Of a stretch of DNA of 36,995 nt, positions 23,011 to 32,611 are shown one piece after another. Origin of the DNA: Astrothelium macrocarpum (taxonomy: Eukaryota > Ascomycota > Dothideomycetes > Trypetheliales > Trypetheliaceae). The stretch is taken from assembly GCA_021030915.1 (NCBI GenBank), contig JAGEMR010000206.1:1-36995 (forward strand). Direction: 5' to 3'. The translations under genes and the position numbers were made by a program. The stretch's first letter is position 1, and every line of letters starts with the position of its first letter. Below the pieces are notes generated by a model, which had not been told where the DNA came from, did no database searches, and saw only the letters and a list, made by a program, of their open reading frames with translations.

Positions 23011-23973
23011 ATGGCTGCCAACTTCGAGAGGCCAGTCACGATATTGCTTCATGGTGGCGCGCTCTCCTCGCGCATGTTTAGGACATTGACACCTATCCTC
23101 GAGGACAAGTACGGCTACCCAGCAATCATTACGCCGGATCTTCCCGGCCACGGCTCCTCTAAAGACCGAGGTCCATTCACTTTCGAAGCTTCTATAGATC
23201 TTTTACACCGAACGATTCACGCCTTTAAGTCGGCAAATCCCGGCCGAGCAATCTCAATCGTTGGGATCAGCCTAGGCGGACAAGTCGTGCTCGACTACAT
23301 CAATCGATATCCTGAGAATGTCGACGCTACGCTTGTAAGCGGCGTCACGATCGCCCCGCCAAATGACGCTGCTGCGTGGGAAATGCCTCACATGCCAGCC
23401 GACGATCCAGAATGGATGTCCATCATTATGGAGGACGTTGGACTCGTTGGAGCGGACGAAGTACAGAGCATGCGGGAGCAGAGTTTAGCATTCATCTTCG
23501 ACCCTTTAAAGAAGGACATAGAAGACTCGAAGTTAGAGCTTTCGAAAGCTACCTCATCAAGACAGTCAGATGCCATCGACGTTGATAAACAATGTGGTGT
23601 CAGATTAGAAAATGGAAAGCAGTGCGTACGTGACTTGCCGTGCAGGCGTCATAGTATGAGCGCGAAGAGAGCAATACCGGGAAGAAGCCTGCCCTACGAT
23701 GCACTATTAGCGCACTATCAAGCAAAGCGGGCCAGGAAGCAGACTGATGGTAGAGTTCTGCCAAACATATTGGTGGTCCGCGGAGAACACGACATTGCTA
23801 TGGCCAAGCGAGACTTTGACACCTTGATTGACCGTGTCAAAGCTTGCTCGAAAGAGGGTAGTAGAGGCTCGGTCATGGAAGGCGCGTGGCACAATCATCC
23901 GATTGATGTACCAGAAGAGTTCGCTAAGGTGATTCATGAGTGGCATGCAGATGTTCTTGGTCATGAGGCATGA
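23011..23973 (+). CDS. Alpha/beta hydrolase with an inserted SCA7 (Sgf73/ataxin-7) zinc-binding module
   Basis: Single exon, 320 residues, start ATG 23011 (an in-frame TTG at 22990 is not used). The hydrolase fold is complete: VTILLHGGALSS (oxyanion HG), ITPDLPGHGSS, nucleophile elbow GISLGG with Ser87, a short helical cap (about 118-165), acid Asp261 in VVRGEHD, and base His294 (or His296) in GAWHNHPIDVPEEF. Between the cap and the Asp strand, at about residues 189-243 (23575-23739), lies a segment that reads as a SCA7 domain: DKQCGVRLENGKQC, then CRRHSMSAKRAIPGRS and PYDALLAHYQ. The ligands are Cys195, Cys205, Cys211 and His214 (C-x9-C-x5-C-x2-H). In Sgf73 this module supports the SAGA deubiquitinase unit and nucleosome contact. 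I know of no hydrolase carrying it. The flanks are uninterrupted and in frame. The substrate is unknown. Confidence 0.85.
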   Translation: MAANFERPVTILLHGGALSSRMFRTLTPILEDKYGYPAIITPDLPGHGSSKDRGPFTFEASIDLLHRTIHAFKSANPGRAISIVGISLGGQVVLDYINRYPENVDATLVSGVTIAPPNDAAAWEMPHMPADDPEWMSIIMEDVGLVGADEVQSMREQSLAFIFDPLKKDIEDSKLELSKATSSRQSDAIDVDKQCGVRLENGKQCVRDLPCRRHSMSAKRAIPGRSLPYDALLAHYQAKRARKQTDGRVLPNILVVRGEHDIAMAKRDFDTLIDRVKACSKEGSRGSVMEGAWHNHPIDVPEEFAKVIHEWHADVLGHEA

Positions 23974-23980
23974 TAAGTAG

Positions 23981-24653
23981 ATGGGCTGCAGACCATTCGA
24001 GCTTTTCACTAGCAAGTCATCACACGACGAAGATATTAATTATGTGCTGTGTGAGCACAAACACATCGGCCTCGTCTTCCTTTCAGGTACAAGCCTCCCC
24101 GAACATCATCCTACCTACAAAGCTGAACTCCTCCACGACCATTCTGCTCGGTCTACTATCATCTTTAATGGTTCTGGAGGCATGGGAAAAAACTCGGCTC
24201 GTAACTGCATATGCTTAAAGATATAATGAAAAATACACAACGACATTCTGGGTTAACGCCAATGATGAAGATTCTCTCAAACTAAGTTTTCTCGATATTG
24301 CCAAGCAGAAATCAAGAGACCACTCTACAGCCTCTATATCCGCTAGTCTTGACTTGAGAAATCTTAATGATATGGTCAACGCAGTCAAGACCTGGCTCAA
24401 TCTTCCGAGGACCGCACAATGAATGCCAGTCTACGATGATTACAACAACTTTCGGTTGCCTGGACTTATAGACAAGTCCGCACCCAATCTTCGTTGCTTT
24501 CTCCCAAAGTCTAACCATGGCTTGATCATCATCATCATCACAACGCGATCTTTGAATGCGGCTCAAAGCGGACACACCACAGCGCTAATCACTCGGATCT
24601 TCCCTCATCGTGTTGTAGACCACAAAGAATCAAAAACTCCAGATAAAAAATAG
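23981..24653 (+). pseudogene. Broken NB-ARC (NLR/STAND NTPase) gene fragment
   Basis: Begins 7 bp after the hydrolase stop. The Walker A region reads IIFNGSGGMGK and is then shifted by one base in an A6 run (about 24187-24192). In the next frame the text resumes as TRLVTAYA, hits TAA at 24216-24218, then YNEKYTTTFWVNAND, FLDIAKQKSRD, AVKTWLNLPR, a TGA at 24420-24422 where family members have Trp, VYDDYNN, and LIIIITTRS. That order (P-loop, FWVNA, WL, Walker B-like VYDDYNN, ITTRS) is the NB-ARC ATPase of fungal NLR-like proteins. No repeat domain or effector domain remains. One frameshift and two nonsense codons make it a relic. Confidence 0.7.
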
Positions 24654-24731
24654 ATGGCATTTGTCATCGGATAATTGTACAAGATGGTAGCCATCAGTTC
24701 CGCTACTGAAGTTCCAGAGGTCCCTTATTTC

Positions 24732-26633
24732 TTACCATGGCTCAATCCTCAGCCTCACCGGCTTCTTCATCTTGATTCCCATCTCGAATCCTATCCCGTC
24801 CGAGAGCGCCTTTTCCGCGTCCGCAAAAGCAGGCCTGCCGTCTGGCCCGTTCGCCAGCTCGAGACGGAACTGGCTCAGAATGCCGACAACGGCGGCGCAG
24901 AACTCGACCTGTGCGAATTGCTTGCCGAGACAGGCGCGGTGGCCTTCGGCGAAGGGAATGTAGGTGCCGCGGGTGGGCGTGAAGGGCTGCGGCTGCGAAG
25001 GGTTCGATGAGGAGGGAGAAGAAGAGAGGGATGCTGTTACTATTGGGCGCATTTTTATATCTGGCTTTGCGAAATCCTCGTTTGTCCTTTGCGGATCTTC
25101 TTCGCTGTCTCTGGCTAGCCAGTGCTCCAGCGTAAACGTTGATACAGGGTACGGTTTACTGTCCGCTGCTTTGCGGCTCTCCGCTTGCGGATTGGAACGC
25201 CAGTACTTCGGATTGCGGTGCGCAGCGCACATATTCAGAAGGATCAATGTATCACGAGGTAGGAGATACTCCTTCCCCTGTGAATTCACATAGGTGGGGG
25301 CTCCCGGGTTGGTCTTAGGAAGGAAGGTCGATATGGGATACTGGCGAAGGGTCTCCTTCATCAGCGCGCCGACACGTCCGATCACGAGACGGTTGTAGTC
25401 GTTCGGATACGTGAGCTGGTCCACAGTGCGTCCGGCAAGTACAAGGTCGATGTCGGCCTTCACAGCTTGTTGTACTGTTGGCTTGCACGCTAGTATGGTC
25501 AATGCATTCCACAGCGTAATCGCACTGGATTCGTGGCCCGCTAATATGAAGAGAAAGATATTACCCAGGACGGCCTCCGAGCTGATACTCATTTCCGGGT
25601 CCTGGAAGTGCGGTGTAGCGGCGCGCACAAAGTTATGGATGAGCGCATCGCTCTTCGTGTGGTCGAGGCGGAGCTGTTCAGCGGCCTCATCACGCATCTC
25701 TTCCATGTATTTACGCCATTCCCAGTAAGCTTCCTTGGCTCGTCGGTGAATGGGCAACAGCGAGTAGTCTTTTCCCAAATTAGATAGCTTTTTGGAAGGC
25801 TATTGGGGTTAAGGAATGCTCACTCAACACAGCTGAGGGGGTAACAAAGATCATAATGTTGTGCTTGAAGGCTGCGCTGATAGCTCCCTTGAAGCCAAGA
25901 GTGTGTCCTTTCGGTACGTTTTCTTTGCCCTGCACTCAACTTAGGTCCTTGTTAAAAAATCTCTTACAAAGAACATGTAATGCCATGGATGACGAGTCCC
26001 TGCCCAGGTGTTTGATGAGATGGTCCTCCTCTTTCCATTTGTTCAGCATCAAGCTAGTCTGAACCAGAGACTCTTTCCAGACACAGTCATTGTTCTTCTC
26101 ATCAAATGCAGGAGCGGCTATCTTTCGAAAAGTATGAGCTAGATGACCCTCCGAGGCTGTTAGACAGGGTCCATAGTTGTTCAAGAGACGTGTGATTGCT
26201 AAGGCTTTCTGAAAGTTTTCGCGGTGGTCAGTTGCCTGCATGATAATTTCCGGATCGCACGTCCACAAGACATTTCCTCCAGGCGACGCCACCAGGAACG
26301 AGTCATCCTTGTTTCTTTCAAAGGGGTCGTAGCCCGCCCTCCAGATGTCCCTCAAGACGGCGAGCGGAAGCCAAGACTCGGTCCAAGAGGACGGCAGTCT
26401 CCTGAGTACTGGCAGAAGTGGCTCTTGCAACAGCATCCATGGTATTGATAGGAAATAAACCCTGATAGGCTGATAAGCTTCTGGATTGTCAAAGCATAGG
26501 GATATACTCACGGAGACATTACAACTTTGAACCCGGACAGTTTTGCAGTGGCTAAATTCCGCTGCAGCGCCCACCATTGCGTGATTGCGAAGAGTATAGC
26601 TATTATGGCGAATAGTGCTGGCAGCAAACTCAT
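24732..26633 (-). pseudogene. Cytochrome P450, coding frame interrupted
   Basis: Starts at ATG 26633 with a membrane anchor (LLPALFAIIAILFAITQWW); exon 1 is 26512-26633 and exon 2 begins at 26461. Recognisable parts: FRKIAAPAFDEKNN (C-helix area), I-helix FILAGHESSA, K-helix KETLRQYP, and the heme loop PFAEGHRACLGKQFA with its Cys ligand. Two breaks are seen. TGA 25936-25938 stands in frame after FFNKDLS, and the conserved reading VQGKENVPKGHT follows in the same frame; the codon sits where relatives often have Trp. Further on the frame fails near 25780-25805: GKDYSLLPIHRRAKEAY lies in another frame behind a good ccaatag acceptor, but only implausibly short introns (24-46 nt) or poor donors would join it. 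The result is either a recent pseudogene or introns I cannot resolve. It ends in TAA at 24732. Confidence 0.65.
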
Positions 26634-27769
26634 TCTTGAGGCGTGAAGGAATGACTTAGAGATGATGATACGGCAGTTCTGCCCAGATCGCTGTCATTGA
26701 AGCTTCCAGGAAAGTCTTAGGCAGCAGAATTCGGATGAACAGATGAAGAACTAACTACCTTGGATGCGATAACGAAAAAAGTGGAAATCCAGTCATTGGA
26801 CACAGAAAAAAGAAAGGAAGAAAAATAACTTTTGCTAAGAAAAGGGCACCTCAAGGCATACATCCACCTTAAGAAAATACTACGATCCACGCGGACAGTC
26901 TTCTTGTCTACGGCTCGCTAATTGAGCGCTAGATGAGGGCTCGATCGGTGGTCTCGCTGTAAAATCGACAGTAGGGTCGCCAGACGCATTGCAAGCAGGC
27001 TAGACAAATGCACATACGCCCAGAGTACATAGAATCATATGTCGATATTGAATACTGCACCTTGTACTTGTTTAGGATCACGTTAAAGCTTCAAATTAAC
27101 TCGTATCAGTCTGCAAAATGCAGAGCAGGCAGAAACTGATAGTCGATTTCCGTATGCGCTATTTCGTAGCAGCTAGTAAGATGAGTCGGCAACTAGAATG
27201 GTGCGACAAGTGAAAAGGCCTGAACCGTGGCACTGGGCGGGCAGCTTTACATATTTGGCCTTGTATCTAGCCAATGGGCTATCAAATATTGTGGTACAGC
27301 ATTGCCCTTGAGGGGTAGTCGCTTTTTAGGTTCTGCAGGGGTGCGTTGTTGGCCGCGGTAGCTATCGCAAAATATGTCGAATTGGACCCGGTCATCTCCT
27401 GATGAGCTACTCATCTATTTCTAAGCTGGGAATTATCCGAGCGCATAGCCTCAGCTTATCTCCTTTCCGGGGTCAGTGTATATCGCCTCGCACAGCTAGG
27501 ATAATAAACGCAGAGATTACCACCTTCGGATATTCCGACAGTTATGAGTCCGGTCCCGCATTCATGCACACTCTAATGTTAACCAAGAGGCACATGTCCT
27601 CAAGTTCACACGTGCAGTCGCCAGTGAAACCGGATAGATAACCGACAAATCCTCGGATAGTTCGAATAAAAACGTGAGTAGAACATTTCATCGACTCAAA
27701 GAGCGCTGTGGCCATTCTGGAGACATGTGTTGGAATGGCATTCAGAACTTTCGCCGACTGGCGCTCGCC
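26634..27769. other. Intergenic region left of the TIR element
   Basis: Upstream of the P450 start. No coding region is supported; short open frames only. It ends at the target site of the inverted-repeat element. Confidence 0.45.
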
Positions 27770-27771
27770 TA

Positions 27772-27840
27772 GGAGTTTTGCCGGCAGCGTGCACGTGCCT
27801 GCAGCGTGCACACTCACCACCATAAAAATCTACCATATTA
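27772..27840 (+). repeat. Left terminal inverted repeat
   Basis: GC-rich, 69 bp compared, matching the reverse complement of 29851-29919 at all but four positions. All four differences are transitions. Weaker pairing continues into the AT-rich interior to about 27860. Confidence 0.9.
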
Positions 27841-29850
27841 AAATATTTATTTCTCAATCAAATATGAATATTTTTATTTTAAATTTAAAAAATTGATTAA
27901 TGATATATTTATGAAATTTTTTGTTATAAATTAAAATTCTTTAAATAATATGATTATTTGATATTATATCCTAATTTGATTTTTACAAATTTTATTATTT
28001 TTTATTTTATAATAATTTTAAATATCAAATTTGATATTTTTATTTTATTAATTTTTTTTTTTTTTTTTCAGATTTTTTTTTTGATATTTTAATTTTTAAT
28101 AAAAATTATATCATAATTTTTTTTTATTCTTTTTTTATTTTACGTATAATTTTTTGATCAGTTTTTTATTTTATTTTTTCAAATCTTTTTTTTTTTTTTT
28201 TAATCTTTCATTTTTAAAATTATTATTCTTTTTATATTTTATTAAAAATTCTTTTTTTAAATTTTTATTATTTTCGGATTTATTTGATTTATTTTATTTA
28301 ATTTTTTTATTTTTAAAATTATAAAATATATTTAATTTTTTTAAAATTAATTTAAATTATTTTTTATTCATTTTCAATATATATTTTTTCAATTAAAAAT
28401 TTATCATAAAATTTTTATTTTTTCTAAATTTTGATATTTTTATTAATTTATATAAATTAATATTTTAAAATAACGTTTTTTATAATAATTATTTTATATT
28501 TATAAAAGAATTTTTTATTAATAATATCAGTTATTTTTATATAAATAAAATATTTTATTTTTTTTTAATCATTTTCTGAAATATTTGAAAATGATTCTTT
28601 TAAATTATTTAAAATAGATCTTTTTATTAATTATAATTGATCGAATATAATTTCCAAATAAAATAATATTAAATCTATTTTGATTCAATCATTTATAATA
28701 TTATATTTTATAAAAATATTAATAAAAATAAATCAGAATAAATTAAAAAAATCTTTTAAAAATGAATTAATTATTTTTTTAATAATTTTAATTCAATTTT
28801 TTAAATATTATAAATATCATATAATTAGAAAATTAAATAAATTAATATTTAAAAATTATAATTAATATATTAAATAAAATAAAAAAATAATTATTAAAAT
28901 ACGATTTTTAATAATTTAATAAAAAAATTTTAAATTGAAATGATTATTATGATTATTTAATCAAAAAAATTTTTAATATTTATTATTTTTAATTTTTTTA
29001 CGAATATTTTTATTAAAAATTTTAATTAATCATTCAAATATTAGATTTTTATTTATAAAATCAGAAAATATATTTATAAAATAATAATTATATTCATTTA
29101 ATTTAAAATTTTAAAATTATAAAATTTAAAAATTTTCATAATTTTAATAAATTAAAATCAATAAAAGAAAAATATTATTAATATAAATAATAATTATAAA
29201 AATTATTCACGATTTATTATTTATTTATAATATATTTTTAATCCGGTTTCATTTAAATATTAGAATAAAAATAATATATTTTATTTTATAAATATAATTT
29301 TAAAAAAAATCCTTTTTATTGATATTATAATTATTCTATAATATGATATTATATTTTTTAATTTTTTAATCAAATTAATAATAATATTAATATAAATATT
29401 AAATTAAATAATCAATATATTAAATTAAAATATTTTTTAAATTCTATTTAATTATCTGATTTTTTTTATATGATATTAAAATTTTTAAAATAAATTGATA
29501 TAATTTCATTTATATGATTTTATTCAAAATATTTAATTTAATAATTTCTAAATTATATATTAATTAAATTAAAAATGAATTTATAAATCATAATTAATAT
29601 AAAAAAAATATTAAAAATTAAAAATTTATTAATTTCATTTATAAAAATCTTCGTTTATTCATTATTAAATAGATTTTTATTTTCATAATAATCATTTTTT
29701 GAAATTATTTTATTTTATTAATAATATAATAATATTAAATGATTAATTCCATATTTTTTTATAATTTTTATAATATTAGAAATTTTTTACGAATTCAAAT
29801 CTTCAATCGTTAAATTAATTATTTACATATTAATAAAGAAATAAACATTC

Positions 29851-29919
29851 TAATATGATAGATTTTCGTGGTGGTGAGCGTGCACGCTGCAGGCACGTGC
29901 ACGCTGCCGGCAAAACTCC
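29851..29919 (-). repeat. Right terminal inverted repeat
   Basis: Partner of the left repeat. It keeps CpG and CpA sites that are TpA or TpG in the left copy at three of the four differences, so it is the less mutated copy at those sites. Confidence 0.9.
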
Positions 29920-29921
29920 TA

Positions 29922-30231
29922 CTGGCGCTCGTCTACTGGCGTTCGTCTTATGGTTCGACAAATTATCATTGTTGACAAAGCCTTGTTGAAGGATGATGGA
30001 AGCTGCTTTGAGGTTTGTCAGCCATTACCGCATCCGTACTAGCTTAGTGGGTACATAGCCGTCTCTTCTTTCTCCGGAGGACTTAGACCTCAGTCGATTC
30101 TTCAAGAATTGATTCACACAACTTCAAAAAGCCTTAGACTTGTACCGTTTGAATGAAAATGCGGACACTTCGGCTTTGCATCGTCAAGTCAACATATCAA
30201 AGGAACAGAGGTCGAATCTAATTTGCCCTCT
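29922..30231. other. Intergenic spacer right of the TIR element
   Basis: Starts with the tandem copies ctggcgctcgtcta and ctggcgttcgtct of the target-site repeat. No gene is seen. Confidence 0.45.
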
Positions 30232-30585
30232 TCATAATGCGGATAAGTATCTTTTCGTATACCCAAGGGGAGATGTTGGCCTTAATTTTATCATTAAGCA
30301 GCTCAGTCGCTCTATTCCTCGTCTTCTACTACACCAATTTTGCATCATTATTGGATTAGCATAGTGTGTTAGCGGGTGTTCTCTGAATAAGGTCGCCATT
30401 GCGGCATGTAACTCGATTTGCGTAAACATCTTGCCGAGACAGACTCTCACTCCAGCACCGAACGCCGTCAAAAATAATGATCTTGCGTTCCCGCCTGATC
30501 TCTCAGTCAGCTCGAGCCATCTTTTAGGATTTAAATACAACGCTAAGGAATCCAATAGTACAGCTCGCCTATTGGCCGAAATCAC
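30232..30585 (-). pseudogene. Cytochrome P450 C-terminal fragment
   Basis: A 117-residue open frame reads as the end of a P450: ISANRRAVLLD, NPKRWLEL (the PxRW motif before the heme loop), then FGAGVRVCLGKMFTQIELHAA, a full F-x-x-G-x-R-x-C-x-G heme site with the L-helix. The remainder (QNWCSRRRGIERLSC) does not look like a normal P450 C-terminus. No convincing I- or K-helix exon was found at 30586-31117, although LLEPGSDTNGYFN near 31080 faintly recalls an I-helix. It is best read as a truncated copy. Confidence 0.65.
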
Positions 30586-31117
30586 GGCTCAAGAATTATA
30601 GAACAAGATGGTAAAGTCCTATCCTAGATATCACTCTATCTTTAGTCAACACTTGGACCCCCACACCGGAACTTAAATGCTAAGATATTTCGTCACTTGA
30701 CGAGGTGAAACAAGGCAATCAATCTAGAGTGTCTACAGATATATAGCCATGGAAAGGCACCGGTTATAGCTTCAATAACGAGTTTGGATAAGCCTTGTGG
30801 ACCGGATGGAACACTTATAAATCACCCATGAATCACCTACAGGTGTACAAGCAGGTTGCAGCTGTGGCAGGGTTGGAACCTGCTTTCTTAAGATAAAGGT
30901 AGTGCTAAGGCCTAGGTCTCATTAGAACGGTTACAAATACACGCGTTGGCCTCGCAGACATCGATAGAAACCTGGTCACTGATATTTCTGCTCGGTCTTG
31001 ATATAAATTTGTTCCAAACGCCCCTTGTTTCGGTACTCTTCAAAAGGTTGAAATATCCATTGGTATCGCTACCAGGTTCAAGCAACATCCTAAATCCCAA
31101 AGAATGCATAACCTGGT
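30586..31117. other. Degenerate spacer, possibly remains of the P450 gene
   Basis: The minus-strand open frame 30912-31121 (69 residues) carries LLEPGSDTN, weakly like a P450 oxygen-binding helix, but the rest has no match I recognise. A tRNA T-arm-like hairpin at 30867-30883 has no matching cloverleaf. Confidence 0.3.
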
Positions 31118-32611
31118 TCACGCGATTTCACTAGAGCCAGACTCGTGAAAGAAAGTTGAATGCACCACAATACCATCGACGGATCGTGGTTCTAAACCGT
31201 CCACCTTTGCGATGCTCGTGTAGATCTGATGATCTTCTTGATCTTGACCTTGGTAGATTCTGTTCTTTTCACTTCCCTTGGACGCAGACTTTTTCTCAGA
31301 ATTCGTCGCAGGTTCGAGACCGTGGTCATGGTCCGACGATAACTTCGACCATGACATTTTGCTGCGTAGACTCCGAAAGATATCGACTGGTGAATCTTGG
31401 CTAAAAAGCGGACGCATGGTCGGAAGACAGGCGCTAACAATACCGACTCCCGCCTCGATAGCCGCCCAGTACACACCTGGAGCGTGATGGTCTACGAGTC
31501 TTGTTGTCAGCAAGATTTGTGACACCTGACGCCTCTATCAGAGGCTTAGAAAGATATGTGACATACACGCCTTGTCTTCGTGTGAAGAAAGAGCCTCCGT
31601 AACAGCCAGTACTCGGAAAATTCCAGCAACGACAACGAATGCACCCAGCATAAAGATGCCAATGACAGCAGCCTTGGATGCCGCCGGTAATTGCAACTTC
31701 CAGACGGGGTACCAGGGAAGGGCCAGAGATAGTCCTATGAACTTCTCAGTCTTTGTATGCACACAGGGCCCAGGAAAGGCTCTAGAAGAAGGGACGTACC
31801 ATCAAGGACTACATCTGAGACCGTCATACACCAAAGAAGTGCGACAGTGTTGACAATTTTGACTCGAGTGCCTTTAGTGGATGCAGACGCATCAGATGCG
31901 TCCCAATTTGCTGAAATGGGGAGCACAGCAACTGTTGTCGTCAAAAATCATGCAACGGTGAGAATTTTATAGAGCTTACGCATGTTGGCGAAGAAGAAAG
32001 CTATCATCCATATCAAATTGATGCCAACCGAAGTCATGTTAATAATCCGAAACGTGTTGCGGACTGCAAATATCCTGCAATAGAACAAGAGCACGCTCAA
32101 TCTAGTAAACCCAGGTGCGAGCGGCATGATCCATTGCACAATCCATATAACCTAAAAAACATAGATGTTAATATCTCGTAACACCAAGCATTTTCGTGGT
32201 CTGTGCATTACCTTGTCGCGAATGATGAGCTGGTCGGTGTTCGTGGTTGCGTTTCCGTCTGGACTAGAGGTTGAGACAGTACCCAGCTTACCAGCAAATG
32301 CGGCTGATCGACTGTGAGCTTCGCACAAGAGAATAAAGGTGGGAACTTTGCGTACCAACAAGATTACAAATAGAGAGGCCTAGTGTGAAAAACTAGTATG
32401 CTTTTAGTGATTAGCGATTCATTCTTCATACAGCAAGTCAGAAATCTCGCAAAGCTAGTTCAAATACCAAAGCTACAAGAATGGTATAATCGTCTATTCC
32501 AAAATACGACTTTCGAACTCGACGTGCTTGAAATCGAAGAACTACAGCTGTAGTTGAAAGGAAGGGTATGATGAATCCCATCGAAATACATATCGCATAT
32601 CTATCTTGCAT
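31118..32611 (-). CDS. Integral membrane protein, fungal rhodopsin-domain (Pth11/SAT4-like) family
   Basis: Seven exons in coding order: 32468-32611, 32356-32392, 32212-32303, 31980-32151, 31931 down to 31800, 31734 down to 31569, 31499 down to 31118; 374 residues, all phases consistent. Features in order: first membrane helix GFIIPFLSTTAVVLRFQARR, YFGIDDYTILVAL, the LGT...SPDGN loop, WIVQWIMPLAPGFTRLSVLLFYCRIF, IWMIAFFFANM, the family signature PISANWD, helix ALPWYPVWKLQLP, AAVIGIFMLGAFVVVAGIFRV, and YWAAIEAGVGIVSACLPTMRPLF, followed by a charged cytosolic tail. This is the seven-helix layout of the large fungal rhodopsin-domain family, which includes Pth11-like receptors; the function of this member is unknown. 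The last intron uses a weak gtgtat donor and an acaag acceptor, chosen because only they keep the frame. Confidence 0.85.

Larger units (their letters stand above)
27770..29921. mobile_element. AT-saturated TIR element with TA target duplication (Tc1/mariner-type layout)
   Basis: The 2,148 bp body at 27772-29919 is bounded by inverted repeats beginning GGAGTTTTGCCGGCAGCGTG and flanked on both sides by TA (27770-27771 and 29920-29921). TA duplication, this size and long TIRs fit the Tc1/mariner-pogo (Fot1-like) class. The interior from about 27840 to 29860 is almost pure A/T: in 28621-28980 I count 22 G or C in 360 bases. No transposase is readable; the only longer frame (28680-28865) is Ile/Lys/Asn-rich noise of AT DNA. 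The flanks share CTGGCGCTCGYCTA, so the element sits inside a short tandem repeat. Confidence 0.8.

Noticed and set aside
28680..28865. 61-residue open frame in the AT-rich block, superficially mitochondrial-looking
   Set aside because: The composition is just AT codons (Ile, Lys, Asn, Phe); the block is bounded by TIRs, so it is mutated transposon DNA and not a mitochondrial insertion.
30867..30883. tRNA T-arm-like hairpin (gcaggttccaaccctgc on the minus strand), resembling a Pol III B box
   Set aside because: No matching acceptor stem, D-arm or anticodon stem could be folded around it, so no tRNA gene is called.
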